The translations under genes were made by a program, and so were the position numbers. Of a stretch of 64,000 nucleotides of DNA, positions 16,910-25,549 are shown in pieces. The stretch covers positions 3,344,501 to 3,408,500 of the forward strand of contig NZ_CP088149.1 of NCBI RefSeq assembly GCF_002845275.2, in the 5' to 3' direction. The notes beneath the pieces were generated by a model. The model saw only the letters and a list, made by a program, of their open reading frames with translations. It was not told the DNA's origin and searched no databases. This DNA comes from Pseudomonas sp. S06B 330. Lineage in GTDB: Bacteria; Pseudomonadota; Gammaproteobacteria; Pseudomonadales; Pseudomonadaceae. Position 1 is the first letter of the stretch, and every line of letters begins with the position of its first letter.

Positions 16910-17701
16910 TTATTTACCAACGAATTTTGCAGCGCGTTTTTCAACCGCAGCGCGTAATGCCTCGGTGCCATCCTCGCTGCGCCCACACAGCAGGCCAGCA
17001 GCAAGTTCGGCCTGCAGCTGTTCGCCCAGGGTGCGTTGCGCACCGTCACGTATCAGGCGTTTGGTTTGGGCGAAAGCGAAGGTCGGGCCATTGGCCAGGC
17101 GTCCGGCCAGTTCTGCGGTAACGGCCAACAGCTGGTCATCGGCGCACACCTCGCCCACCAGCCCGGCGGCCAGTGCACGTTCGGCGCCCCAGAGCTCATC
17201 GAGAAACAGCAGACGCTTGGCCTGTTCGCTGCCGATCAACCGCGGCAGATGCCAACTGGCGCCGGCATCCGGGCTGTAGGCCATGCTGGTGTAGCCCGCC
17301 TTGAAACGGGCTGACGCGCCGGCTACCCGCAGGTCGCAGCACAAGGTCAAGTCCATCCCGGCGCCGACGGCGGTACCGTTGATGGCGGCGATGGTCGGTT
17401 TGTCGAGACTGTGCAGACGTTGCATCAAAGCGTGCGCGGTCTCGGTCCAGCCATAGCTTTCCAGCGCACCCCGTGCCTCGGCCTCAGCCCATTCGGCCAG
17501 GTCTGCCCCGGCGCAGAAACTGCGGCCACTGCCGGTCAGCACCACCACGCGTACCGCGGAGTCAGCGTTGCAGTCATCGAGCAACGCATGGAGTTTCTTC
17601 AGACTGGGGATGTCCAGCGCGTTGCGCTGCTCAGGACGATTGAGCGTGATCCAGGCAACGCCGGCTTCGACTTTGCTCAGCAGTGACGGGGAAGTAGTCA
17701 T
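16910..17701 (-). CDS. Enoyl-CoA hydratase/isomerase family protein
   Basis: Crotonase-fold protein of 263 aa. The first oxyanion segment is GRSFCAGADLAEW and the second AINGTAVGAGMDL. Where classical enoyl-CoA hydratases have a glutamate, this one has YSPDAGASWHLPRLIG, with aspartate, closer to PaaG-like isomerases and hydratases. It is the first gene of the aru-type operon (31 bases before the acyl-CoA dehydrogenase) and would hydrate or isomerise its product. The promoter region upstream contains the palindrome at 17797-17815. Confidence 0.9.
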   Translation of the reverse strand: MTTSPSLLSKVEAGVAWITLNRPEQRNALDIPSLKKLHALLDDCNADSAVRVVVLTGSGRSFCAGADLAEWAEAEARGALESYGWTETAHALMQRLHSLDKPTIAAINGTAVGAGMDLTLCCDLRVAGASARFKAGYTSMAYSPDAGASWHLPRLIGSEQAKRLLFLDELWGAERALAAGLVGEVCADDQLLAVTAELAGRLANGPTFAFAQTKRLIRDGAQRTLGEQLQAELAAGLLCGRSEDGTEALRAAVEKRAAKFVGK

Positions 17702-17796
17702 AGGGGCCTCGAATTATTCTGGTTGGCGTGAGGGGTGTAGACTTGAGGCCATACTAAACGAGTGTTCAACAAGGAAACAATCGAAGAAATAAGTGA

Positions 17797-17815
17797 TGTA
17801 ACAGATTAAGTTACA
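17797..17815. promoter_or_regulatory. Candidate operator upstream of the aru operon
   Basis: TGTAAC-AGATTAA-GTTACA is a perfect 6-7-6 inverted repeat about 100 bases before the first gene of the leftward operon. It overlaps GATGTAA at 17795-17801; the same heptamer occurs twice more in front of the permease gene (20003, 20035). AruR is the obvious candidate binder, but this is inference. Confidence 0.4.
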
Positions 17816-18029
17816 CATATATCTATTTGTTTTTATTGAAATTAAATTCGCTCAACAATGAAATGATCTGACTACTGTTACAACTTCGCACAACTGGCGG
17901 TCCTACCGCCGAAAGCAAGAGCAAAGCGAATTGTGCTGTTGATCTTGATCTGCTTTTGATCTTGATTCACCTGCCCCGTTAACCAGTAGGGCCGAGTGGA
18001 GGTGTCGTGGAGGAGCTAGCGCGCAGCGC

Positions 18030-18200
18030 CTTCGGCGTAAGCCGAAGATGCGAAGCGTAGAGTTGCTTGCAACTCGTAGCTCGCAATGCCCCGTAGCGGC
18101 ACTGGAAGGAGGGAACCCGAAGCGCAGCGTAGGGCCCCTGGTGGGGCAAGCCCTTTGCTTACTTTGGGGCGACTGCCAAAGTAAGCCGCCGTAAGGGCGG
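18030..18200. repeat. Chain of strong hairpins in a 754-base gap, probable dispersed element
   Basis: The gap 17702-18455 has no intact gene. Within it lie, in order: a 7-bp stem with a GTAA loop (18030-18047), a GAGTTG/CAACTC stem with a CTTG loop (18060-18075), a perfect 11-bp stem (GCTTACTTTGG at 18157-18167 with its complement at 18176-18186) and a CCGCC/GGCGG stem (18186-18200). I recall similar text in many Pseudomonas intergenic regions, so this is probably a dispersed repeat or a structured transcript. The right part of the gap holds a DUF6124 relic and the permease terminator; 17820-17990 is AT-rich and otherwise empty. Confidence 0.45.
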
Positions 18201-18262
18201 AAAGGTGATTCAGCGCCGCATTGGCAAATGGATATGTCCACAAACTCGTGCGCCTCATCTCG

Positions 18263-18345
18263 GGCTTGTTCAGCGTACGTGCTGGCGTCAGTGCTGACGA
18301 TGCGCTGGTGCATGCCTTGCTGTACCTCAGATGCCCGTACCACCG
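18263..18345 (+). pseudogene. Fragment of a DUF6124/DUF3077 gene
   Basis: The plus strand reads LFSVRAGVSADDALVHALLY then LRCPY, which lines up with LFAVRPGVSAEDALVHATIL of the intact DUF6124 gene at 60463. The match is confined to about 26 residues; before it there is no family start and after it the reading is basic and unrelated. It is therefore a truncated relic of this small Pseudomonas family, sitting beside a repeat-like element. Confidence 0.6.
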
Positions 18346-18369
18346 TAATAGAAGAAGAATCAGACTGCG

Positions 18370-18397
18370 AAAAAAACGCGACAGGTGTCTGTCGCGT
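18370..18397 (-). terminator. Rho-independent terminator of the permease gene
   Basis: A perfect 9-bp stem (ACGCGACAG/CTGTCGCGT) with a 4-base loop is followed, on the minus strand, by seven T residues. It lies 59 bases beyond the permease stop. A second hairpin, ATCGCCGGC-AAG-GCCGGCGAT at 18429-18449, lies between and resembles a Pseudomonas REP half. Confidence 0.8.
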
Positions 18398-18455
18398 TGT
18401 TCGGTGGATTACGACCGCTTCGCGCTCGATCGCCGGCAAGGCCGGCGATTGGGCT

Positions 18456-19859
18456 TCACACCGACGGCGCCAACACCACCTGCCGCTTGCGATTGATGAA
18501 GAAGTACGCCGCATAACACACTGCGATAAAACCAAACCCCCAGTACAACGACGGGCGCTGCGTCTCATCCAGCGCCAGGAACACAAACAGCGAACTGCAC
18601 AGGGTGATACAGAGCAGCGGCACCAGCGGGTACAACGGCGCGCGGTACTTGAGATCGGTAAGCTTGCCTCCTTCACGCAGGAACGCCTTGCGGAAACGGT
18701 ACTGCGCCAAGGCAATCACGATCCAGGTCACGGTCCCGGACATCCCGCTCACCGCCATCAACACCATGAACAGCGTGTCGGCAGCAACAAAGCTGGTCAT
18801 CAGCGACACCAAGGCAAAGCACAAGGTGATGCTCAGCGCCCGCAGCGGCACGCCGCGCTTGCTCAACGGCGACAGGCTCTTGGGCGCCATACCGGTCTTG
18901 GACATGGCCCAGAGGATGCGCGTCGAGGCATACAACCCGGAGTTGCCCACCGAGAGAATCGCCGTAAGGATCACGAAGTTCATCAAGTCCGCGGCATAGG
19001 GAATGCCGACCATGTCGAACACCTGCACAAACGGGCTTTCCATCAGGCCAGCCTGCTGCCAAGGGACAATCGCCGAGAGCACCACGATCGCCAGCACATA
19101 GAAGATCAGCACGCGGAACACCACGTTGCGCACGGCGCGCGGGATGCTCTTTTCCGGCTGGTCAGTTTCACCCGCCGCCACGCCCATGATCTCGCAGCCC
19201 TGGAAGGCGTAGACCACGGTCATCATCACCGCGAACACCGCCGACAGGCCGTTGGGGAACAGCGAATCCCCGATCAGGTTGCTCATCATCGGTGCCGGCG
19301 CTCCGCTGGTCAGCGGGATGGCGCCGAAGATCACCAGCACGCCAACGATGATGAAGCCAAGGATCGCCGCGACCTTGATCCCCGAGAACCAGTATTCGGC
19401 TTCACCAAAGGCACGGGTGGCCAGGGCGTTGAGACCGAACAGTACCACCACGAACAGCGCCGACCAGTACCAGATCGGCACCTCGGGGAACCAGCGCACC
19501 ATCAACATGCCGGCAGCCGTGAACTCCAACCCCACGGTCGTCGCCCAGCTCATCCAGTACACCCAGCCGATCATAAAACCGGTGGCCGGGCCGATGTACT
19601 TGGTCGCATGAGCCTGGAACGAGCCGGACACCGGCATCTGCACCGACAGCTCACCGAGGCAGACCATCACCAGGTACATCAAAAAGCCCGCCACCAGATA
19701 CGCCAGTATCGCGCCCACCGGCCCGCCCTGGTTGATGGTCACCCCCGAGCCCATGAACAGCCCGGTGCCAATCACACCACCGAGCGACAGCATGAAAATG
19801 TGCCGGCTCTTCAGGGCCCGGGTCAGGTGGATACCTTTACGTTCGGTTGATTCGGTCAT
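18456..19859 (-). CDS. Amino acid permease (APC superfamily)
   Basis: A 467-aa inner-membrane transporter with about 12 hydrophobic segments. The first carries the family signature GGVIGTGLFMGSG, the consensus fold of AAT-type APC permeases; the conserved SRHIFMLSLGG precedes it. It stands between the aru catabolic operon and the aruRS-type regulators on the same strand, in the same relative place as the permease gene of the P. aeruginosa aru region. Arginine or a related basic amino acid is the likely substrate. Ribosome site GAGGTG lies seven bases before the start. Its own promoter region (19860-20063) contains repeated heptamers. Confidence 0.88.
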   Translation of the reverse strand: MTESTERKGIHLTRALKSRHIFMLSLGGVIGTGLFMGSGVTINQGGPVGAILAYLVAGFLMYLVMVCLGELSVQMPVSGSFQAHATKYIGPATGFMIGWVYWMSWATTVGLEFTAAGMLMVRWFPEVPIWYWSALFVVVLFGLNALATRAFGEAEYWFSGIKVAAILGFIIVGVLVIFGAIPLTSGAPAPMMSNLIGDSLFPNGLSAVFAVMMTVVYAFQGCEIMGVAAGETDQPEKSIPRAVRNVVFRVLIFYVLAIVVLSAIVPWQQAGLMESPFVQVFDMVGIPYAADLMNFVILTAILSVGNSGLYASTRILWAMSKTGMAPKSLSPLSKRGVPLRALSITLCFALVSLMTSFVAADTLFMVLMAVSGMSGTVTWIVIALAQYRFRKAFLREGGKLTDLKYRAPLYPLVPLLCITLCSSLFVFLALDETQRPSLYWGFGFIAVCYAAYFFINRKRQVVLAPSV

Positions 19860-20002
19860 GTCGGCACCTCAACAATGGCTGAAGTGCGAAAGGGAATGAC
19901 GGTAGCGCGGGGACGGATCAGCTTTACGGCAGTTCATTATTATTATCTCCAATAAGCTTCGAAGACCGCGTGCAGTGCGGTTGCCATCGATTATTGGAAA
20001 AC

Positions 20003-20064
20003 GATGTAAGGTGCTGTTGTACGTAAAGATCGAAGATGTAAAAAGTCGTAAGTTTTTTGTACGT
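20003..20064. promoter_or_regulatory. Repeated short motifs upstream of the permease gene
   Basis: Two direct copies of TTGTACGT (20017-20024 and 20057-20064) lie exactly 40 bases apart, and two copies of GATGTAA (20003 and 20035) lie 32 apart. OmpR-type regulators such as the AruR protein encoded at 23095 often bind direct repeats on one DNA face, so these are candidate sites. The last copy overlaps the end of aruS. Confidence 0.35.
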
Positions 20065-22319
20065 CAGCGCTGGAGCACCTGTTTCAGGGTTCGCCGCGCC
20101 TGCAGAAACTGTTCGCTCAAGGGCGCGACCAAGGCCATTAACGTCGGTTGATCATCGGCCAGCGCAGCGTCTTCCAACTGGCGCAGCACCCGCGCCAAGC
20201 CACGAAAACCCAACGAGTCACCGCTACCGGCCAAGCGATGGGCCAGATGAGCAATTTCCGTGCAGTCGCGGGCCTTGAGCGCCTCGCTGAGCGCCTCTTG
20301 ATGCTGATCAATGGCCTGCGCCAACACGCCGAGCAAGCCTTGGACCTTCTGTTCGCCGAGCAACGTACGGTGGGTCTGCAGCAACGACCAGTCCATGCCC
20401 GTGTTTTCGCTCGCCGCGTCGACCACCGGTGCCCCCTCGGCCAATGCCTGACGCAGGCTGTCCAGCTTCAGCGGCTTGGCCAGGACCCCTTGCATGCCCG
20501 CCTGCAGATAGCCCTGCACCAGCGCCGGCTGGACGCTGGCAGTCAAGGCCAGGATCCGGCTGTGGCGGTTCGCTCCGGGGCTAGTACGTAGTTGCCGGCA
20601 CAGCTCGACACCACTGATGCCGGGCAGATGCACATCGAGCAGGATCAGGTCGAAACGCCGTTGCTGGCACAAGGTCATGGCCTGCCCTGCTTCCTCGGCG
20701 AACCACACCTGATGGCCATCACGCTTTAGCAGGCCGTGCACCACGTCGCGGTTGAGCGCCACATCCTCGACCACGAGGATGTCCAGGCCGGTCACCGGTT
20801 GCACTGCCGGGATGGTCACCTGCGGCATGTCCCCGGGTTTCACGGCAAGTTCGAACCAGAAGCAACTGCCCTGCCCCTCGACACTGTCCAGGCCAATGCG
20901 ACCACCCAATTGCTCGACCAGGTGTTTGCAGATCGCCAGCCCCAGCCCGGTCCCGCCATAACGCCGGGCCACCGCTTCGCTGGCCTGGGTGAAACGATCG
21001 AAGATCCTCGCCTGCACGGCTGGCGCGATGCCGATGCCGTTATCGCTGACGCTGATCCGTACCTGTTGCGCGCCACCTTGCTCGGCCAATACCTGAACCT
21101 GAAGGCTGACCTGGCCGTTTTCAGTGAACTTGATCGCATTGGCCAGCAGGTTGCTCAGTACCTGGCGCAGGTACTGTTCAGCGCCCTGCAGCGGCTCAGC
21201 TAACTGCTGATCGATGGCACAGCTCAAACGGGTGCCGTTGTTCGCGGCCTTCGGTTCAAGCAGGGTCATGACTTCATCGCACAGCTGGCGCAGGGAAAAG
21301 TCGACCACCTCGGGGCGGCTTTCACCCTCTTCCAGGCGGGCGAAGTACAGCACTTCATTGAGGATGCTCAGCAGCCCCTCCCCAGCTTTGGCCAGTGCTT
21401 GCAGGCGTTTACTGTCTTGCACGCCAAGACCGGCACTGCGCAACAATTCAGCCATGCCGAGAATGCCATTGAGCGGGGTACGCAATTCATGGCTCATGGT
21501 GGCGAGAAAGCGCGACTTGGCCAGGTTGGCCGCCTCGGCGTCGTCCTTGGCGCGCATCAGGCTGGCGGTGCGCCGTTCGACCATTTTCTGCAGCTCGTCG
21601 CGCTTGTCCTGCAAGGCCAGGCGATCCACCTCACGCCGCTCGATGTCAGTCAGAATCGCCCGGCGCATGTCATCCAAGGCATGGGCGACGGTGTCGATTT
21701 CGTCCGCACGGGCCGAGCGGCGCTTGTCCAGGTGCAAGGGCTCCTGCCAATCACCGCCAGCAATGCGCCGGGCGAACTCGGCCATGACCTGCAAGTGACG
21801 GGTCACCAGGCGGTAAAACAACCCGGACAGGGCCACCGCCAGGCCGCAAAGAAATACGCTCATCCACAACAGGCTGGTCAGCCCGGTGGCAAACAGGCGA
21901 CGGTGCACCGCGCCCAGGTCGATGCTCACCTCAAGCTCACCAAGATGACGCAAAGGTCCCGATGGTGGCTGGTAATCCAGGGCAAAGCGCTCGATGCGCA
22001 AAGGCCCTGGCGGATTGCCCTCGCCTTGCAGCAAGTTGAAGTCAGCGCTGCTCAGACGCACCCGGGCAACATCGGAAAAGTCCACCAGGCCACGCAGCTG
22101 CACGCTCAGCTGCTCCTGGTTGAGGTCCCACAGGCTGCGCTCGAGGCTGGCCAGGTAACCGACACGGATCAACGCCATGCGCGCGTCGATATCACGCATT
22201 TCACGTCGGTACTCGAAGTACAGTTGCACCGTGCTGGCGAGCACGGTAAAGCACAGGCTGAACAACAGGATGAACAGCAGCAGACGCCGCAGCAAACCAC
22301 CGGGTTGCAGGCGGCTCAT
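20064..22319 (-). CDS. aruS: Hybrid sensor histidine kinase AruS
   Basis: A 751-aa multi-domain kinase in the inner membrane. A first membrane segment (about 12-35), a periplasmic stretch of about 110 residues and a second membrane segment (146-170) are followed by a HAMP region and a helical linker. Then come HisKA with phospho-acceptor His277 ([14 protein letters not shown]), an HATPase domain with [14 protein letters not shown] and GGTGLGLAI, a receiver with Asp562 ([10 protein letters not shown]) and an HPt domain with His694 ([12 protein letters not shown]). Phosphate would pass to the response regulator encoded upstream. By position and pairing this is AruS, which controls the arginine transaminase genes. 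Its start overlaps the stop of the binding-protein gene (ATGA). Confidence 0.88.
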   Translation of the reverse strand: MSRLQPGGLLRRLLLFILLFSLCFTVLASTVQLYFEYRREMRDIDARMALIRVGYLASLERSLWDLNQEQLSVQLRGLVDFSDVARVRLSSADFNLLQGEGNPPGPLRIERFALDYQPPSGPLRHLGELEVSIDLGAVHRRLFATGLTSLLWMSVFLCGLAVALSGLFYRLVTRHLQVMAEFARRIAGGDWQEPLHLDKRRSARADEIDTVAHALDDMRRAILTDIERREVDRLALQDKRDELQKMVERRTASLMRAKDDAEAANLAKSRFLATMSHELRTPLNGILGMAELLRSAGLGVQDSKRLQALAKAGEGLLSILNEVLYFARLEEGESRPEVVDFSLRQLCDEVMTLLEPKAANNGTRLSCAIDQQLAEPLQGAEQYLRQVLSNLLANAIKFTENGQVSLQVQVLAEQGGAQQVRISVSDNGIGIAPAVQARIFDRFTQASEAVARRYGGTGLGLAICKHLVEQLGGRIGLDSVEGQGSCFWFELAVKPGDMPQVTIPAVQPVTGLDILVVEDVALNRDVVHGLLKRDGHQVWFAEEAGQAMTLCQQRRFDLILLDVHLPGISGVELCRQLRTSPGANRHSRILALTASVQPALVQGYLQAGMQGVLAKPLKLDSLRQALAEGAPVVDAASENTGMDWSLLQTHRTLLGEQKVQGLLGVLAQAIDQHQEALSEALKARDCTEIAHLAHRLAGSGDSLGFRGLARVLRQLEDAALADDQPTLMALVAPLSEQFLQARRTLKQVLQR

Positions 22320-23089
22320 CGGGCGTCTGCCGGCAGGTTGATCATGTCGCGATAGGTCACTTCGCTCTGCTCCAGCCAGCGCTCGATCTCACCGGTGTCA
22401 GTCATGCGTTGCAATTGCTGGTTGATCTGATCCATACGCTGGCTCAACTCGGAATGCCGCGACACCGCGACCCGTAGGTAATCCACGCTGAGCGCGGTCG
22501 GCAGCACCTGGATATCCTCAGCCCCAGGCAAGTGCTCAATGAACAGCTGGCCCGTGCGGCGCTCCTGGATGACAAAGTCGATGCGCCCGCGAATCAGCTT
22601 GCCGAAGTTTTGCGCGCTGGAAGACACCCACTCGATATTCTGGTGTTTGGCCACAAACTGGTCGAATTGCGGTCCGTAGCTTTCACCGAACAACAGCCCA
22701 CCGCGGTAGTTGGCCAGGTCTTCAAGGCGGGTAAAGTTTACCGGTCGCTGACGGTTGAAAAACACGGCCACTTCTTCGCGCAACACCGGCACTGTGGAAA
22801 ACCGCATGCCCTGGTCACGCTGATCGCTGTTGTAGGCCAAGACCACATCCACCCGCCCTTCGGCAGCGTCCAGCAGGCAGCGCTTCCAGTTGCCCAGCAC
22901 GACGATCTCCACCTCATAGCCCAGCCGCCCAAACAGCTGCTTGACCACGGTCGGCGCCAGGCCACGCACCTGGCGGCCATCGCTCCAGGAAATCGGCGGG
23001 TACACCGGGTAATCGCAATAGCGAATGCGCTCGCTGGCCTGCACCTGGGCACTGAGCGCCAGCACCGCCAGGCATACCCGCCGCCACAT
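22316..23089 (-). CDS. Periplasmic binding protein, family 3, in the aruRS operon
   Basis: A 257-aa exported protein with signal sequence [17 protein letters not shown] and an SBP_bac_3 fold: [32 protein letters not shown] and [14 protein letters not shown] are typical. Without a transporter gene nearby and squeezed between response regulator (6-base gap) and kinase (ATGA overlap), it most likely serves as the sensory partner of AruS, presenting arginine or another ligand. In BvgS-like kinases such domains are fused to the kinase. The start at 23089 fits the signal peptide; the open frame runs further into the aruR gene. Confidence 0.82.
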   Translation of the reverse strand: MWRRVCLAVLALSAQVQASERIRYCDYPVYPPISWSDGRQVRGLAPTVVKQLFGRLGYEVEIVVLGNWKRCLLDAAEGRVDVVLAYNSDQRDQGMRFSTVPVLREEVAVFFNRQRPVNFTRLEDLANYRGGLLFGESYGPQFDQFVAKHQNIEWVSSSAQNFGKLIRGRIDFVIQERRTGQLFIEHLPGAEDIQVLPTALSVDYLRVAVSRHSELSQRMDQINQQLQRMTDTGEIERWLEQSEVTYRDMINLPADAR

Positions 23090-23094
23090 GAACG

Positions 23095-23811
23095 TCAGGC
23101 CGCCACGCTGGCGGTAAACAGGTAGCCGGCGCCGTGGATGGTGATGATCAACTGCGGCTCGGCCGGATCGTCGTGCAGTTTGCGCCGCAGGCGCCCGACC
23201 AGAACGTCGATGGAGCGGTCGTTGGGCACCCATTCGCGGTTGCGGATCTGGTCCATCAGTTGGTCGCGGCTCAAGGTATGGCCGCTATTGCGCAGGAACA
23301 CACTGAGCAATTGAAATTCGCCATGGGTCAACAGGGTTTCGCCCCCCTGTGGGTCAATCAGACGGCGGCGGTCGGTGTCCAGCGCCCAGTCGGCAAACTG
23401 CTTGAGGGCATGACTGTTGCTGGCGGTCGGCTTCGAAGCCTGGGCATGACGTACCCGGCGCACCAGGTTCTTGGTCCGCGACACCAGTTCACGGGGGTTG
23501 AGCGGCTTGATCACATAGTCGTCAGCGCCGCACTCGAGGCCGACGATACGGTCGATGTCGTCGTTGCGCCCGGTAATGAGGATGATGCCGACTTCTGAGC
23601 GTACCCGCAGCTCACGGGTCAGGGTCAGACCGTCTTTGCCCGGCAGGCGGATGTCGAGCATCACCAGGTCGACGCTGTGGCTGGCAAGGAAATGTTCGGC
23701 CTGCTCAGCCGTTTCGGCACAGTGAACGTCGTAGCCTTCCTGGGACAGGTAGGCGTGCAGCAAGTCGCGAATAAGCGGATCGTCGTCGACGATCAGTACC
23801 CGAGGCGTCAT
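23095..23811 (-). CDS. aruR: OmpR-family response regulator AruR
   Basis: A 238-aa regulator: receiver domain with the acidic pair DDD (9-11), phospho-acceptor Asp53 in LVMLDIRLPGKDG and the lysine in VIKPLNPREL, followed by a C-terminal winged helix (LLTHGEFQLLSVFLRN, RSIDVLVGRLRRKL). It is the first gene of a three-gene operon with the binding protein and AruS. By homology of arrangement it switches on the arginine transaminase genes when arginine is present. Confidence 0.9.
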   Translation of the reverse strand: MTPRVLIVDDDPLIRDLLHAYLSQEGYDVHCAETAEQAEHFLASHSVDLVMLDIRLPGKDGLTLTRELRVRSEVGIILITGRNDDIDRIVGLECGADDYVIKPLNPRELVSRTKNLVRRVRHAQASKPTASNSHALKQFADWALDTDRRRLIDPQGGETLLTHGEFQLLSVFLRNSGHTLSRDQLMDQIRNREWVPNDRSIDVLVGRLRRKLHDDPAEPQLIITIHGAGYLFTASVAA

Positions 23812-23880
23812 TGCGTGTTGTCTCTTATAGGAATTGTTCTGTGACTCGCGAGCGCAGCGTACCCCTTACTGAACGACCGA

Positions 23881-24525
23881 TCAACAGCCCTCGGTCAGGG
23901 TGAAGCGCTTGCGTCCGCCCGCTTGCAGGCCATCGACCCAGGCCTCGCAGATCTGTACACCCTGCTCCGGGGTGAAGGTGCCGGGGTTGAGCCCCGATTC
24001 CAGCCACAGGCCGTCGAGCAAGGCGCTCAGGCTGATCGCCGCCAGATCGGCATCGAAGGCCTGCCAGCCCTCCTCCTGGGCCAGCTCGCCTAGCAGACGG
24101 CCGAGTTCGTTACGGTACTCACTGTAGGAGTGATCGTGCACCTGGTTGATCGCCTCGGCGGTTTTCACTGCCCCCCAGAACGCCAGCCAAGCATCGAGCA
24201 ACTGCGGGTCAAGCAGTTCGGCGCAAAATGAGCCACGAAAGAACGCCGACAAGCGTTCACGGGCGTTGGGCGCCGCCTGAGCCATGGCCTCGCGCAGTAG
24301 GCCCATGACCCGTCCGGTGACCGCCATGTAGGCTTCGGCCACCAGCTCGTCCTTGCCCGAATAGTGGTGACTGATCAGCCCCACCGAGACCCCGGCCTCG
24401 GCCGAAATCTTGCGGATCGAGGCGCCCTGGAAGCCGTGGCGCTTCAGACACACCAGGGTTGCCTCGACCAGATTGGCCTTGCGCAACTCCGGGACCATAC
24501 GGCTGTAACGGGCTTCCTGGGTCAT
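23881..24525 (-). CDS. TetR/AcrR-family regulator, BetI-like
   Basis: A 214-aa TetR-type repressor with an N-terminal helix-turn-helix (residues about 15-60: GFQGASIRKISAEAGVSVG then LISHHYSGKDEL) and a BetI-like C-terminal domain (AFWGAVKTAEAI, LLDGLWLESGLNPG). BetI-type members often control choline or other quaternary amine genes and bind small ligands. It lies 69 bases upstream of aruR on the same strand; its target is unclear and could be the flanking catabolic loci. Confidence 0.85.
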   Translation of the reverse strand: MTQEARYSRMVPELRKANLVEATLVCLKRHGFQGASIRKISAEAGVSVGLISHHYSGKDELVAEAYMAVTGRVMGLLREAMAQAAPNARERLSAFFRGSFCAELLDPQLLDAWLAFWGAVKTAEAINQVHDHSYSEYRNELGRLLGELAQEEGWQAFDADLAAISLSALLDGLWLESGLNPGTFTPEQGVQICEAWVDGLQAGGRKRFTLTEGC

Positions 24526-24554
24526 GGATAGGTCTCGGGACGGTCAATTGAACT

Positions 24555-24668
24555 GTAGCCGCTGCCGTCAGGCTGCGATCGGGCGTGAAACGGCCGCCAT
24601 GCAGGCCCTTAGCGGTGACTGGATGACGACTGCTTCGCAGCCGATCGCAGCCTGACGGCAGCGGCTAC
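24555..24668. repeat. REP doublet (inverted pair)
   Basis: Two perfectly inverted 27-base arms (24555-24581 and 24642-24668), beginning GTAGCCGCTGCC and ending GCAGCGGCTAC, enclose 60 bases. This is the familiar Pseudomonas REP pair; it separates the TetR gene from the class II aldolase gene. Confidence 0.9.
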
Positions 24669-24715
24669 GTGAGGCCCCCATAGGGGTAGTTGAACAACTG
24701 TACAACAAGATCCAC

Positions 24716-25477
24716 TCAGTCGCGATAGTCCGGCGCCACCCGCTGCACCAGGCGCAGCAACGCCGCCCAGGCCAGTTGCATGCCGTCCGGGTCGCTCAAC
24801 TCACCTTCCTTCAACACCCTGGCCGGTTCGTTGAACTGGCGCTCGGTATGCGCGCACACCGCATCAGACGGCAACACGATCTCCCCCGCTGCTTGCGCCG
24901 CCAGCTGGATTTCGCAGGCTTTCTCCAGGTAGTACATGCGCAAAAAAGCCTGGCTGACGCTGTCACCGACGGTGAGCAAGCCATGGTTGCGCAGCATCAA
25001 CACCGGCTTGTCACCCAGGTCGTGAACCAGACGCTGTTGCTCATCCATGTCCAGCGCCACCCCCTCGTAATCGTGGTAGGCGACTTTGTTGTAGAACTCC
25101 ATGGAGATCTGGTTGACCGGCAGCAAGCCGCATTTGAGCGCAGCCACCGCGCATCCCGCCTTGGTATGGGTATGCAGCACACACTGGGCATCTTCACGCG
25201 CGCCATGAATGGCGCTGTGGATCACGAACCCGGCCGGGTTGACCGGGTATGGCGAAGGTTCTACGGCGTTACCCTGGAGGTCGATCTTGACCAGCTTCGA
25301 GGCGGTGATTTCATCGAACATCAAGCCGTAGGGGTTGATCAGAAAATGATGTTCGGGGCCGGGAATGCGCACCGAGATGTGGGTGAAGATCAAATCGGTC
25401 ATGCGAAAGTGCGCAATCAGTCGGTAGCAGGCGGCCAGCTCCTGGCGCAAGCGCAGTTCGGTTTCACTCGGATTCAT
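24716..25477 (-). CDS. Class II aldolase/adducin-family protein
   Basis: A 253-aa member of the zinc-dependent class II aldolase/adducin fold. It shows the metal-binding histidines VLHTHTKAG and, later, MLRNHGLLTVGDS. Family members cleave sugar phosphates or act as decarboxylases and isomerases; no substrate can be told here. The start at 25477 is chosen because the family sequence begins there, though the ribosome site is weak; an upstream ATG at 25543 would add 22 unlikely residues. It follows the polyamine-type binding protein by 72 bases on the same strand and is presumably co-transcribed with it. Confidence 0.85.
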   Translation of the reverse strand: MNPSETELRLRQELAACYRLIAHFRMTDLIFTHISVRIPGPEHHFLINPYGLMFDEITASKLVKIDLQGNAVEPSPYPVNPAGFVIHSAIHGAREDAQCVLHTHTKAGCAVAALKCGLLPVNQISMEFYNKVAYHDYEGVALDMDEQQRLVHDLGDKPVLMLRNHGLLTVGDSVSQAFLRMYYLEKACEIQLAAQAAGEIVLPSDAVCAHTERQFNEPARVLKEGELSDPDGMQLAWAALLRLVQRVAPDYRD

Positions 25478-25549
25478 TGTTGTTGTTCTCAGGCATAGGG
25501 CAGGCCAGACAATAGGGCTGGACACCTGATGATGTCCAGCCACCGGGAG

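Noticed and set aside
17903..18715. Minus-strand open frame of 270 codons across the repeat-like element and the permease end
   Set aside because: It spans a hairpin-rich element and the permease terminator; composition is not protein-like.
18228..19850. Plus-strand open frame of 540 codons opposite the amino acid permease
   Set aside because: Histidine-, glutamine- and arginine-rich text typical of an antisense frame of a membrane protein; the permease on the other strand is unmistakable.
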